Assembly (NCBI RefSeq): GCF_902497995.1 | Contig: NZ_CABVII010000005.1 | Span: 186,001-250,000 of the forward strand | Source of the DNA: Pseudomonas fluorescens | GTDB lineage: Bacteria; Pseudomonadota; Gammaproteobacteria; Pseudomonadales; Pseudomonadaceae | Direction of reading: 5' to 3' | DNA: 64,000 bases | Shown here: one piece after another, positions 1 through 8,411 of the stretch | How the letters are laid out: every line of letters starts with the position of its first letter | Numbering within the stretch: the first letter of the stretch is position 1 | The notes under the pieces: generated by a model | Databases searched by the model: none | Seen by the model: the letters and a program-made list of their open reading frames with translations, nothing else | Told to the model about the DNA's origin: nothing | Program-made: the position numbers and the translations under genes

Positions 1-102
1 GGAGTGGCCCTGGGTTGGCGCCATAGCACACTGCGCTCGCAGGTTGCTCCCGCTCAAGACCTGAATCGTCTGGTGGTCAGCTATACGCTGGCGCTGTTCT
101 GA
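1..102 (+). CDS. OprD-family outer-membrane porin, C-terminal end only
   Basis: Open from the window edge to a TGA at 100-102, giving 33 residues. The tail ends in LVVSYTLALF, almost the same as the last residues of the complete OprD-type porin at 5500-6825 (LIVSYTLALF), and a terminal Phe is the usual beta-barrel insertion signal. The preceding GVALGWRHSTLR also matches the last strand of that porin. Substrate cannot be judged from this fragment. It lies just upstream of the salicylate module and could serve aromatic-acid uptake, but that is inference from position only. Confidence 0.7.
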   Translation, partial: GVALGWRHSTLRSQVAPAQDLNRLVVSYTLALF

Positions 103-214
103 TTTCCTGGCCCACTGTTATACAAGGGACTCAGCCAGGTGCGGTGGAATTTACGGGCTTTCTACTTGGCGCGAGGTGCTGTGGCAGGCCACGAGCTTCT
201 TGAATGGGGTCCAT

Positions 215-1117
215 TCAATCAGAGAACAACTCAAACATCAGCTGACGCAACCAGCGATTGGCCGGGTCCTTGTTGTATCGCGCATGCCAGAACAGATTGA
301 TCTCGATGTTCGGCAACTCCATGGGCGGCGCAAGTACAGCGAGTCCGAAGGGTTGTTCGCAACTGATAGCAAATCGTTCGGGCACTGTCGCCAGCAAATC
401 CGTGCGTTGAAGTATGTGGCCTATCGCGACGAAATGCGGCACCTCCAACCGTATGTTTCGTTCGATGCCTTCACGTGCGAGGAAGGTATCAACGACGCCG
501 TGTCCGGTGTTCGCTGCTACCACACGAACGTGGTCATAGCTGCAAAAGCGCTCAAGTGTCAGCGGCTCCCGGGTGGCTGGATGGCCCTTACGGCACAAGC
601 AGACGTAGCGATGGTGGAACAAGCGTTGTTGAAAAAAACCCGCTTGAAGGTGAGGAAGCAAGCCGACTGCAAGGTCAATCGCACCATTTTGCAACCCTTC
701 GGCCAAGGTATCGACATTGTTGCGCAGCGTACTGATCGAGCAACCCGGAGCGCGTTCAGCCAAGGCATCCATCAGTCTCGGCATGAAGTAGATTTCGCCG
801 ATATCCGTCATTGCCATGGTGAATCTGCGTTTGCAGTGCAGCGGATCAAACGTGTCCTGCCGGCTCAGTGCATCGCGTAACGTTTGAATGGCTTGCGCAA
901 CCGGTTCGGCCAGTTGCCGGGCATAGGGAGTGGGTTCCATCCCCTGGTAGGTGCGCACGAAAAGTTCGTCGTTCAAGGTGGTGCGCAACCGCTTGAGCGC
1001 GTTGCTCACAGCAGGCTGGGTCAGTTCAAGATTATCCGCCGCAGTCGATACCCTGCGGTCGATCAGCAGTTGGTTGAACACCAAAAGAAGATTGAGATCG
1101 AGCTCCCGTAATTCCAT
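215..1117 (-). CDS. nahR: NahR-like LysR-family salicylate-responsive regulator
   Basis: The 300-residue product matches the length and remembered sequence of NahR, the salicylate-activated regulator of nah/sal operons. It opens MELRELDLNLLLVFNQLL, has the winged HTH (ELTQPAVSNALKRLR, about residues 27-45) and NahR-type signatures FTMAMTDIGEIYFMPRLMD and YVCLCRKGHP in the effector domain. The reading frame continues upstream to 1228, but 1117 gives the NahR-like start with a GAGGCG stretch before it; an ATG at 1141 is an alternative. It is divergent from the importer and the salicylate hydroxylase it probably controls. A NahR-type site lies in the shared upstream region and a better one lies before the hydroxylase. 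Salicylate as inducer is inferred from family resemblance and context. Confidence 0.85.
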   Translation of the reverse strand: MELRELDLNLLLVFNQLLIDRRVSTAADNLELTQPAVSNALKRLRTTLNDELFVRTYQGMEPTPYARQLAEPVAQAIQTLRDALSRQDTFDPLHCKRRFTMAMTDIGEIYFMPRLMDALAERAPGCSISTLRNNVDTLAEGLQNGAIDLAVGLLPHLQAGFFQQRLFHHRYVCLCRKGHPATREPLTLERFCSYDHVRVVAANTGHGVVDTFLAREGIERNIRLEVPHFVAIGHILQRTDLLATVPERFAISCEQPFGLAVLAPPMELPNIEINLFWHARYNKDPANRWLRQLMFELFSD

Positions 1118-1482
1118 AACGCCTCGTGCAGGTTGGCTCATGCCAGGGCAATAAACCCGTCGCCCCTCGTTGGGTCTGCACCGCTCTGAGATGGCCGCTG
1201 CAAGAGCCGCAAGCCTATCAATTGCCATGGCGTCGCGTCCATCTCAATGGCTGCGTGGCTTTTGCTCGTCCCTGATGTTTATTCACACTCGAAATAACAG
1301 GTATGTGGATCACTGCATTTATCACGCCTGACGCCTTGGCCATGATCACTGCAATGCCCAAATCCTGAACGGTTTACGTCACGCAAGAACGACACGCATA
1401 CCGATCAGCCAGTTGGGCACCGCGCAACCTGCGCAGGCCTCTGAACCTGCACCTCTATAACAATGACAAAAAGAGCGATGCC
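1118..1482. other. Divergent intergenic region between nahR and MFS importer
   Basis: 365 bases without a convincing gene. It should hold the promoters of both divergent genes. The only pattern I can defend is a partial NahR-type operator at 1281-1295. I did not find clear -35/-10 pairs. Confidence 0.5.
1281..1295 (+). promoter_or_regulatory. Candidate NahR operator (weak)
   Basis: Reads ATTCACACTCGAAAT. The published NahR recognition sequence is ATTCACGCT-N2-TGAT. The first block fits at 8 of 9 positions; the last four bases fit poorly. Its position between the divergent regulator and importer genes is where a LysR site is expected. Confidence 0.4.
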
Positions 1483-2820
1483 ATGCGTACGATCGATGTA
1501 TCGGCCCTGATTGACGGGGCTCGTTTCAATGCCTTCCACGCGCGCGTACTGTTCTGGTGCGCACTGATTATCATCTTCGACGGCTATGACCTGGTCATCT
1601 ATGGCGTTGTGTTGCCCTCACTGATGGCCGAGTGGGGCCTGAGCTCATTGCAAGCTGGAGCGTTGGGTAGCTGTGCGCTGGTAGGCATGATGTTGGGTGC
1701 GCTGTTTTTCGGATCATTGTCTGACCGGATAGGCCGACGTAAAACCATCATGATCTGCGTAACCCTTTTCAGTGGAGTTACAGCAATCAACGGCCTGACG
1801 CAGACCCCAGAGGCGTTTGCGCTGTGCCGGTTTGTTGCCGGCCTGGGTATTGGCGGGGTCATGCCGAACGTTGTCGCGTTGATGAACGAGTATGCGCCCA
1901 AGCAATCGCGCAGTACCTTGGTTGCCCTCATGTTCAGTGGCTACTCTTTGGGCGGAATGTTGTCTGCCGGCCTGGGCATGGTGCTGATTCCCCTGTGGGG
2001 ATGGCAAGCTGTGTTCTATGTAGCCTTGATTCCACTGTTGGCATTGCCATTTTTAATACGACAGTTGCCCGAGTCGATGGATTTTCTTCTGCGCACCGGG
2101 CAGACGATCAAGGCCCAGTCGCTATTGGCGCAGGCCGTACCGAGTTATGTGCCAAGTTCAGCCGATCAGTTGAACCGTATAGCCGCTAAAGGCTCGAGCG
2201 TGTCAATTGCACAGTTGTTTCAAGAGGGGCGCAAGTTGAGCACCTTCATGCTCTGGCTGGCGTTTTTCTGTTGCCTGCTGATGGTCTATGCATTGAGCTC
2301 CTGGTTGCCAAAACTCATGAGTGCCGCAGGGTACGGATTGAACTCGAGCCTGGCGTTTCTGGTGGTGCTCAATCTTGGTGCGATCATCGGCGCGGTAGCC
2401 GGTGGATGGCTGGGCGATCGAATCGGCATTGCCAAGGTCTTGTTCGTCTTCTTCTGCTGCGGGGCGTTGGCCCTGAGTCTACTGGCGCTCAAAGCGCCAT
2501 TACCTGTGCTCTATTTGCTCATTGCCGTAGCCGGTGCGTGCACCATAGGCACGCAAATCCTGGCCAACGCCTGTACCGTCCAATATTACCCGCCGCAGAT
2601 ACGGGCTACCGGCCTCGGTTGGGCAATGGGCGTGGGTCGCACCGGTGCAATCATTGGTCCATTGCTGGGTGGCGCCTTGCATGCCTCTTCGCTGCCGTTA
2701 CAGGCGAGCTTCCTCATCTTCGCCATTCCGGGATTGGTCGGGGCCATAGCCATTCTGGTCTTTCTGATACAAAACGCTTCGAGTCGTCAGGGCACAGCGT
2801 CCAGGCAATATTCACATTGA
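1483..2820 (+). CDS. MFS aromatic-acid:H+ symporter, probable salicylate importer
   Basis: 445 residues with about 12 hydrophobic segments. MFS signatures are visible: an IFDGYDLVIYG segment in helix 1 with the Asp typical of the aromatic acid:H+ symporter (AAHS) family (PcaK, BenK), and the loop 2-3 motif GSLSDRIGRRKT around residues 78-89, repeated in the second half as GGWLGDRIG. It imports an aromatic acid by proton symport in the inner membrane. It sits between nahR and the salicylate hydroxylase gene on the plus strand with a 96-base gap, so salicylate is the likely substrate. Benzoate-like acids remain possible. Confidence 0.8.
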   Translation: MRTIDVSALIDGARFNAFHARVLFWCALIIIFDGYDLVIYGVVLPSLMAEWGLSSLQAGALGSCALVGMMLGALFFGSLSDRIGRRKTIMICVTLFSGVTAINGLTQTPEAFALCRFVAGLGIGGVMPNVVALMNEYAPKQSRSTLVALMFSGYSLGGMLSAGLGMVLIPLWGWQAVFYVALIPLLALPFLIRQLPESMDFLLRTGQTIKAQSLLAQAVPSYVPSSADQLNRIAAKGSSVSIAQLFQEGRKLSTFMLWLAFFCCLLMVYALSSWLPKLMSAAGYGLNSSLAFLVVLNLGAIIGAVAGGWLGDRIGIAKVLFVFFCCGALALSLLALKAPLPVLYLLIAVAGACTIGTQILANACTVQYYPPQIRATGLGWAMGVGRTGAIIGPLLGGALHASSLPLQASFLIFAIPGLVGAIAILVFLIQNASSRQGTASRQYSH

Positions 2821-2824
2821 TGAT
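2810..2824 (+). promoter_or_regulatory. Candidate NahR operator upstream of salicylate hydroxylase
   Basis: Reads ATTCACATTGATGAT, fitting the NahR consensus ATTCACGCT-N2-TGAT except at two positions of the central triplet. It overlaps the last codons of the importer gene and ends 93 bases before the hydroxylase ATG. NahR sites in nah/sal promoters lie about 60-82 bases before the transcript start, which would put the start near 2885-2892, just before the ATG at 2917. Confidence 0.65.
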
Positions 2825-2886
2825 GCTATGTATTGGAGTTGCGGTATTTATCAATAGCACTCAGCTGGCGATGATTGGGTGACTCC

Positions 2887-2894
2887 AATAACAA
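2887..2894 (+). promoter_or_regulatory. Crc/Hfq-type CA motif before salicylate hydroxylase
   Basis: AATAACAA fits AAnAAnAA exactly and sits 22 bases before the ATG, in the leader where Crc/Hfq blocks translation of catabolic mRNAs in Pseudomonas. It is one of a series of such motifs in this window. Confidence 0.45.
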
Positions 2895-2916
2895 TCAGTC
2901 TCATGGGTGCCTTGCT

Positions 2917-4200
2917 ATGCATACTTCTCAATCTACCTTGCACATCGGTATTGTCGGCGGTGGTATCGCCGGCGTTGCCTTGGCCCTGGATCTGTGCCGT
3001 CACTCCCATCTCAGCGTGCAGTTGTTCGAAGCTGCATCGGCCTTTGGCGAGGTCGGTGCAGGTGTCTCCTTCGGCGCCAATGCCGTACGCGCCATCGCGG
3101 GTCTGGGCATTGCCGAACCCTATCGGCAGATCGCCGACCGCACGCTTGATCCATGGCAGGATATCTGGTTCGAATGGCGCCGTGGCGAGGATGCCGGCTA
3201 CCTTGGCGCCAGCCTGGCCGAAGGGGTAGGGCAGTCTTCGGTGCACCGTGCGGATTTTCTCGACGCGTTGGCCAGCCAACTGCCAGAAGGCATCGCACAA
3301 TTCGGCAAGCGCGCGGTTAGCGTAGAGCAGGATGACAAACAGGCCCGCGTGTTATTCACCGATGGCAGCGAACATCATTGCGATCTATTGATCGCCGCTG
3401 ACGGCATCAAGTCTTCGATTCGCGATCATGTTCTTCAAGGCCTTGGCCACCCCCTCGCGGCACCCCGCTTCAGCGGCACCTGTGCCTACCGCGGGATGAT
3501 CGACAGTCAACAGTTGCGCGCGGCCTACCGGGCTCGGGGTGTCGATGAGCACCTGGTCGACGTCCCGCAGATGTACTTGGGGCGTGATGCCCACATCCTC
3601 ACATTCCCGGTCAAACAAGGCCGACTGATCAATGTAGTGGCCTTCACTTCCGACCGCAGTCGGCCTGACCCGACCTGGCCGAGCGATTCCCCATGGGTTC
3701 GCAATGCCACCCAGGAAGAGATGCTTGCGGCCTTCACCGACTGGGGTGATGCCGCGCGCGTGCTGCTCGAATGCATTCCGTCCCCCACCCTTTGGGCTCT
3801 GCATGAACTCGAAGAGCTGCCAGGTTACGTACACGGCCGCGTAGGGCTGATCGGCGATGCGGCCCACGCGATGTTGCCGCATCAGGGGGCCGGTGCAGGA
3901 CAGGGGTTGGAAGACGCCTGGCTCCTGGCCCGCTTGCTGGCTGAGCCACAAGTGCTGGCGAGCCGGCCACAGGCTGTGCTGGAGGCCTATGACGCCATCC
4001 GCCGTCCACGTGCCTGTCGTGTGCAGCGCACATCCTGGGAAGCCGGCGAACTCTACGAACTGCGCGATCCTGTTGTAGCCGACAACGAGCAGATGCTGGG
4101 TAAAACCCTCGCAGAGCGTTTCGAGTGGCTGTGGGATCACGACATGCAGTCCGACCTGCAAGAGGCTCGCAATCAACTGGGTTGGAAAGTTCTCGGCTAA
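2917..4200 (+). CDS. nahG: Salicylate 1-monooxygenase (FAD, NADH-dependent)
   Basis: 427 residues of the group A flavoprotein hydroxylase family, closely resembling NahG/SalA. The enzyme decarboxylates and hydroxylates salicylate to catechol. Seen: N-terminal FAD-binding GxGxxG in IGIVGGGIAGVALAL (residues 9-23), the NAD(P)H/FAD DG motif in LLIAADGIKSSIR, and the second FAD motif GLIGDAAHAMLPHQGAGAGQG with its GD pair near residue 311. The stretch EVGAGVSFGANAVRAI is very like NahG. The frame opens at 2875, but the ATG at 2917 gives the family N-terminus. No ring-cleavage gene follows. Its product catechol is the substrate of DmpB at 55 kb. Confidence 0.9.
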   Translation: MHTSQSTLHIGIVGGGIAGVALALDLCRHSHLSVQLFEAASAFGEVGAGVSFGANAVRAIAGLGIAEPYRQIADRTLDPWQDIWFEWRRGEDAGYLGASLAEGVGQSSVHRADFLDALASQLPEGIAQFGKRAVSVEQDDKQARVLFTDGSEHHCDLLIAADGIKSSIRDHVLQGLGHPLAAPRFSGTCAYRGMIDSQQLRAAYRARGVDEHLVDVPQMYLGRDAHILTFPVKQGRLINVVAFTSDRSRPDPTWPSDSPWVRNATQEEMLAAFTDWGDAARVLLECIPSPTLWALHELEELPGYVHGRVGLIGDAAHAMLPHQGAGAGQGLEDAWLLARLLAEPQVLASRPQAVLEAYDAIRRPRACRVQRTSWEAGELYELRDPVVADNEQMLGKTLAERFEWLWDHDMQSDLQEARNQLGWKVLG

Positions 4201-4429
4201 TGCCATTGATATCGACGCCGATCCGGTGTGGCAGGCGACCCACATGGAAAGCCGCCTGCCTACGGCCTGAAATGTTAGAACCGTAGCAAACAGTCGGCAG
4301 AAGCCCCCCAGAGGTAGTCGAGTGCTACACCTGTTTTATGCGTATGAAGGGCTTCGCGAAACGAGTCCAGGCGCCCGCTCCATGATGACGCGAGGCGCCG
4401 GAACCGTTGACTACATTTCAAGCGATCAA

Positions 4430-5047
4430 TCATTCGACACGCAGCACGGACGCTATTGACTCTCCTGCTTCAAGACGTTCCAGCAGGCCGGGTTCTGCAC
4501 GATCACTGGCCAGTGCCTGGTCGATGACTGCGGCAAGCGCCTGGCTGTCGAGAATCAGTAAACCGTTATCGTCACCCAGCACCAGATCGCCCGGGTACAC
4601 CTGAACCCCTCCGCACTGCACCGGTACATTCAACTGGCTCTCGGCGTTGCCGTGCAGTTTGGTGGTCAGCAGGCTGGTGCCACGGGCGAACACGGGCAGT
4701 CCGGCTTCGCGCAGTTCAAGGATATCGGTCACCAGGCCATCGACCACGATGGCCCTGGCGCCTCGCGCTCGAGCCGCACAGGCGGTGACCGTGCCGACAC
4801 AGGCGTGACGTCGATCACCGTTCATGTCAATCACCAGCACGTCGCCGTCTTGCAGGCTTGCCAGGGCGCGGTTGACGGCAATGGCATCGGCGTCGATCAC
4901 GCTCAGTGTGACGGCCCGACCTACCACTTTGACGGCACTCAGCATCGAACGAATGTCGGTACTGACAAAGCCGTCCTCGAGCAGATGGCCGAGGGTGGCG
5001 AAGCTGACCTGATGGAGCTTTTCAAGCAATTGAGTATCGGCGTTCAT
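4430..5047 (-). CDS. RraA-like family protein (possible oxo-acid aldolase)
   Basis: 205 residues of the RraA/HMG-CHA aldolase fold. Seen: DGDVLVIDMNGDRRHACVG near residues 67-85 and GARAIVVDGLVTDILELREAGLPVFARG, which contains the G-x-x-x-D/R-D type divalent-metal and pyruvate site of 4-hydroxy-4-methyl-2-oxoglutarate aldolases, although here VVDGLVTD replaces the common VxDGxxRD, so the usual Arg is Val/Thr-like and aldolase activity is uncertain. It is the last gene of an eight-gene minus-strand run, 3 bases after RidA. Members of this family in catabolic operons cleave or decarboxylate 2-oxo-acids; true RNase E inhibition is unlikely here. Confidence 0.75.
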   Translation of the reverse strand: MNADTQLLEKLHQVSFATLGHLLEDGFVSTDIRSMLSAVKVVGRAVTLSVIDADAIAVNRALASLQDGDVLVIDMNGDRRHACVGTVTACAARARGARAIVVDGLVTDILELREAGLPVFARGTSLLTTKLHGNAESQLNVPVQCGGVQVYPGDLVLGDDNGLLILDSQALAAVIDQALASDRAEPGLLERLEAGESIASVLRVE

Positions 5048-5050
5048 GGG

Positions 5051-5440
5051 TTACCTCCGCGTTGCGCAATCAATGAGTTCGGCCACACAGTCAATTTCCA
5101 GTGCCACCCCCCAGAGTGCCACGCAGACCGTGGTGCGTGCCGGTGGCGCATGGCCGAGCACCTCGGTATAGACCCGGTTGAAGGGTTCCAGTTGAGCTGG
5201 ATCGGTGAGATAGCCGTTAACCTTGATCACGTGATCGAAGTCCGAGCCCGCCGCGATCAGGATGGCTTCCAGGTTACGCAAGGTCTGGCGCACTTGTTCT
5301 TCGAAGCCTTCGGGTTGCTGGTCCAGTCCGCCCACGGCGGGTATTTGACCGGCAGTGAATACCAGATGGCCGCTGACCACCGCCTGGGAGTAAGGACCGA
5401 CCGGGCCGATTGTGCCGGGTGCTGCCTGGATGCGTTTCAT
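5051..5440 (-). CDS. RidA-family reactive imine/enamine deaminase
   Basis: 129 residues, the normal RidA length. Seen: GPYSQAVVSGHLVFTAGQIP near the N-terminus, and an ending ARTTVCVALWGVALEIDCVAEL that holds the conserved Arg of the RidA substrate pocket in the form PPARTTV. The frame runs back to 5587, but the Met at 5440 gives the family N-terminus MKRIQAAPG. RidA proteins hydrolyse enamine/imine intermediates to 2-oxo-acids plus ammonia. Its neighbours are an OprD porin upstream and an RraA-like gene 3 bases downstream, so it probably serves the pathway of this operon rather than general housekeeping. Confidence 0.85.
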   Translation of the reverse strand: MKRIQAAPGTIGPVGPYSQAVVSGHLVFTAGQIPAVGGLDQQPEGFEEQVRQTLRNLEAILIAAGSDFDHVIKVNGYLTDPAQLEPFNRVYTEVLGHAPPARTTVCVALWGVALEIDCVAELIDCATRR

Positions 5441-5499
5441 GAGTGAGCCTCGCTGAGAATAGAGGCCCGCCGACCCGACATGGGCGGCGGGCCGGTGAA

Positions 5500-6825
5500 T
5501 CAGAACAATGCCAGGGTGTAGCTGACGATCAGGCGGTTCTGGTCCTGATTGGCGTCGGCCTCGGAGTGCAGAACGCCATAGCGCCAACCGAAACCCAGGC
5601 CTTTGAACGAGCCGTCCTGGATGACGTAATCCAGGGCCAGGTCACGCTCCCATTCCTGCTGATCGCTGCCGCTAGTGGTCTTGATCTGGCTGCCTTTGAG
5701 ATAAACCAGCGACGCGCGAAGGCCCGGCACCCCCGAAGCAGCGAAGTCATAGGCGTACTGGCCGAACCAGGTGCGTTCGCCGGCCCGGTTGAAGCTGGCG
5801 AGCATGCGGTCGGTGAACAGATACAGGCTTGCGCCACCGGCCCCTTTGTCCGCCAGGGAACCCTGGTTGAGCTGGACGAAGTTGCTGCCATCGGAAACGC
5901 TCTGGTAACCGCCGGTCAACCCGTGACCACCAAGGCTGTAGGTGAAGAGGGCGCTCCAGGTGCGGTTGTCGATTTCACCGGCACCGTTTCGGCTATAGCC
6001 GCCCACCCGGTAACCGTCAGCCCGCCCGCTGGCCGAGCCGTTGGCGCCGTCGGAGGATGTATCGAAGTAGCGCAGGTCAGTCTTCAACGACTGGCCTTCG
6101 CCCAGTGCGAGCACATGCTGCAGCCCGAAAAAGTGCTGGGTGTAGTAATCCTCGAGATTGGCCAGGTAATACTGGGCGGTCAGATCTTTAGTGACTTTGT
6201 AGTCGGCACCGGCGAACAGAAACTCGTTGCTCTCCTGACGCCCACCGCTGACCGCCAAACCGGTGCGATCACTGGAGCCACGCCCGGTAGCGTGCTCCAG
6301 ACGGCCGGCGGTCAAGGTCAGCTGGTCGAGGTCGCTGCTGGTAATCTGGCCGCCTTCAAAGGTCTGTGGCAGCAGGCGACCGTCGTTCGCCAGCAAGATC
6401 GGCAGCTTGGGCATCAGCGTGCCGTAACGCATTTCGGTCTTGTTCAAACGGGCTTTTGCGGTCAAGCCCAGGCGGCTCCATTCATCGGCAGCGCCATCAC
6501 CCTCAGTCGGGATCATCGAGCTGCCGCGATGGCGGCCCTGGCCGCTGTCCAGGGTCAGGCCCATCAGCCCCAGCGCATCGACGCCAAACCCCAGGGTGCC
6601 GTCGGTGAAACCGGAGGCGTAATTGAGCATGAGCCCCTGCGCCCATTCCTCTGTCTTGCTCTGGCCGGCACTGCCGGGCCGGTCGCGGTAGTCGTTGTTG
6701 AAGTAGAAGTTACGCAAGCCCAGTGTGGCCTTGCTGTCGCTGATGAAATCGGCTGAAGCGACCTGGCTCAGGGTCAAAAGGCAAGCGCCGGCGCTCACGC
6801 AAAACAGGTGCAGGGTTTTTTCCAT
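5500..6825 (-). CDS. OprD-family outer-membrane porin
   Basis: 441 residues, typical of OprD/Opd porins. The chosen Met (6825) gives the signal peptide MEKTLHLFCVSAGACLLTLSQVASA, and the mature part begins DFISDSKATLGLRNFYFNNDYR as in the family. The C-terminus is LIVSYTLALF with a terminal Phe. Family domains are FINDSK-like start, repeated aromatic beta-strands and HGLTGGYQSVSDG. It carries small anionic or amino-acid-like substrates across the outer membrane. It lies between an MFS gene and RidA in the same direction, so it likely admits the substrate of this operon. An A-rich Crc-type motif lies 55 bases upstream. Confidence 0.9.
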   Translation of the reverse strand: MEKTLHLFCVSAGACLLTLSQVASADFISDSKATLGLRNFYFNNDYRDRPGSAGQSKTEEWAQGLMLNYASGFTDGTLGFGVDALGLMGLTLDSGQGRHRGSSMIPTEGDGAADEWSRLGLTAKARLNKTEMRYGTLMPKLPILLANDGRLLPQTFEGGQITSSDLDQLTLTAGRLEHATGRGSSDRTGLAVSGGRQESNEFLFAGADYKVTKDLTAQYYLANLEDYYTQHFFGLQHVLALGEGQSLKTDLRYFDTSSDGANGSASGRADGYRVGGYSRNGAGEIDNRTWSALFTYSLGGHGLTGGYQSVSDGSNFVQLNQGSLADKGAGGASLYLFTDRMLASFNRAGERTWFGQYAYDFAASGVPGLRASLVYLKGSQIKTTSGSDQQEWERDLALDYVIQDGSFKGLGFGWRYGVLHSEADANQDQNRLIVSYTLALF

Positions 6826-6879
6826 GGTGTACGAATCCGGAGGGTGCGTGAATGGCAGCAGGATCAAGTGCAGGTGGAT

Positions 6880-6894
6880 TTATTTTTGTTGTGG
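6880..6894 (-). promoter_or_regulatory. Crc/Hfq-type CA motif before oprD-like gene
   Basis: On the minus strand it reads CCACAACAAAAATAA, containing an AACAAAAA core that fits AAnAAnAA. It lies in the 80-base gap between the upstream MFS stop and the porin start. Confidence 0.4.
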
Positions 6895-6905
6895 GTCACT
6901 TGGTG

Positions 6906-8234
6906 CTATTCAGCCCGCCCGGCGCTCAAGTCGCGCTTGAAGGTTTCGGTCAGCAGCAACAGGGCAATCAGGGAGATGACCGCAGAGCCGATCAGGTACC
7001 AGGCCACTGACGAGCCTTTGCCGGTCATCGCCAGCAGGGCCGTGGTCACGATTGGCGTGGCCGCGCTGCCCAGCAGCCCGGAGAGCATGTAAGCCACCGA
7101 TAGGCCGGAATAACGCACACGGGTGCCGAACAGCTCGGCGAGGAAGGTTGCGATGGGCCCGTAGTTGGCGGCGAACGCGGTCATCAACAGGCCATAGCCG
7201 AGAAACACCAGCGGCAGCTCGCGAGTATCCATCAGCCAGAACATCGGGAAGGCGACCAGCGCTTCACCGACGATACCGGCGATGATCACCGGCTTGCGGC
7301 CGAAGCGGTCGGATAGTGCGCCGAAGGCTGGTAAGAGCACGATGCACAGCGCACAGGAGGCCAGTACCACGCTGAGCATGATGGTGCGGCTGAAGCCCAG
7401 GGTCTGGGTTCCATAGGTCAGGCCGAAGGCGACGATGATGTTGAAAGACGCGCCGGTCGACATGGTCGCCACGCCGCCGAGCAGGACTTGCTTCCAGTAT
7501 TTGCTGAAGACTTCGGCCAGCGGCAGCTTGATTTGCGGCTCGCTGGTTTGAGCCTTGTGGAACGCAGGGGTCTCGGTGATGTTGAGGCGGATGTAAAGGC
7601 CCACGGCAATCAGCAGCGCGCTGGCCAGGAACGGGATGCGCCAGCCCCAGGCAAGCATGTCTTCAGCCGGCAGCAGCCAGGCGATCGCCAGGAAGGCCAG
7701 GTTCGCAATCATGGTACCGGCCGGCACGCCGATCTGTACCCATGAACCATACAAGCCACGCTGGTGAGCGGGGGCATGCTCGACGGCCATCAACACCGCA
7801 CCACCCCATTCACCGCCCAGGGCCAGGCCCTGGATGATCCGCAGGGTCAACAGCAGGATCGGTGCCCAGATGCCAATGCTGGCGTAATCCGGTAATAGAC
7901 CGATGGCGAAGGTTGCCGCGCCCATGGTCAAGAGCGAAATCAGCAGCATCGATTTGCGCCCAAGCTTGTCGCCGTAGTGGCCGAACAAGGCCGCCCCGAC
8001 GATGCGCGCACCATAAGCCGAAGCAAAGGTGCCGAACGCCAGGAGGGTGCCGATCAAGGCATCGAACTCCGGGAAGAAAATCTTGTTGAACACCAGGGCC
8101 GAAGCCGTGGCGAAAACAAACAGGTCGTACCATTCCACCGTGGTGCCGATGACGCTGGCGACGGCGACTTTTCTCATGTTGACGCTGGGTTCGACCGTCG
8201 AGGTAGCGGTCGGGATGTACGTGGGGCTGTTCAT
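6906..8234 (-). CDS. MFS transporter, metabolite:H+ symporter (MHS) family
   Basis: 442 residues with about 12 membrane helices. MHS/ShiA-ProP signatures: ASVIGTTVEWYDLFVFATASALVF in helix 1, GHYGDKLGRKSMLL in loop 2-3, IIQGLALGGEWGGAVLMAVEHAP in helix 4 and ALSDRFGRKPVII in the second half. The start at 8234 is preferred because GGAGAT lies 10 bases upstream of it and overlaps an alternative Met at 8249. Family members import organic acids, shikimate or betaines. It follows the M20 amidohydrolase gene and precedes the OprD porin. Confidence 0.88.
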   Translation of the reverse strand: MNSPTYIPTATSTVEPSVNMRKVAVASVIGTTVEWYDLFVFATASALVFNKIFFPEFDALIGTLLAFGTFASAYGARIVGAALFGHYGDKLGRKSMLLISLLTMGAATFAIGLLPDYASIGIWAPILLLTLRIIQGLALGGEWGGAVLMAVEHAPAHQRGLYGSWVQIGVPAGTMIANLAFLAIAWLLPAEDMLAWGWRIPFLASALLIAVGLYIRLNITETPAFHKAQTSEPQIKLPLAEVFSKYWKQVLLGGVATMSTGASFNIIVAFGLTYGTQTLGFSRTIMLSVVLASCALCIVLLPAFGALSDRFGRKPVIIAGIVGEALVAFPMFWLMDTRELPLVFLGYGLLMTAFAANYGPIATFLAELFGTRVRYSGLSVAYMLSGLLGSAATPIVTTALLAMTGKGSSVAWYLIGSAVISLIALLLLTETFKRDLSAGRAE

Positions 8235-8323
8235 GCCTTTTATCTCCAAATTGAGCGTCGGGCTCAGCGGATTGATTTATTGGTTGGCAGTGTGGGTAAC
8301 GGTGATGTTGTGGCTGGAAATCG

Positions 8324-8339
8324 GTTTTTGTTGTTTTTC
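8324..8339 (-). promoter_or_regulatory. Crc/Hfq-type CA motif upstream of MFS gene
   Basis: On the minus strand it reads GAAAAACAACAAAAAC, a near-ideal Crc/Hfq motif like those in crcZ-type RNAs. It lies in the 177-base gap between the M20 hydrolase and the MFS gene, 90 bases before the MFS start, so it may sit in a long leader or an internal transcript start region. Confidence 0.45.
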
Positions 8340-8411
8340 AGGCGCAAGCGGGCCCTGCCTCTGAGGTCGTGTGGATGACGCGACCTCAGAGGTTCGGTGT
8401 TGCTTGCACAA

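Noticed and set aside
176..880. 234-codon plus-strand frame
   Set aside because: Shadow of the NahR-like gene on the other strand.
4230..4260. GGCAGGCG / CGCCTGCC inverted repeat after the salicylate hydroxylase gene
   Set aside because: The loop is 15 bases and there is no T-tract; too weak to call a terminator.
5443..6756. 437-codon plus-strand frame over the OprD porin gene
   Set aside because: Antiparallel shadow; the minus-strand product has a signal peptide and a clear porin ending.
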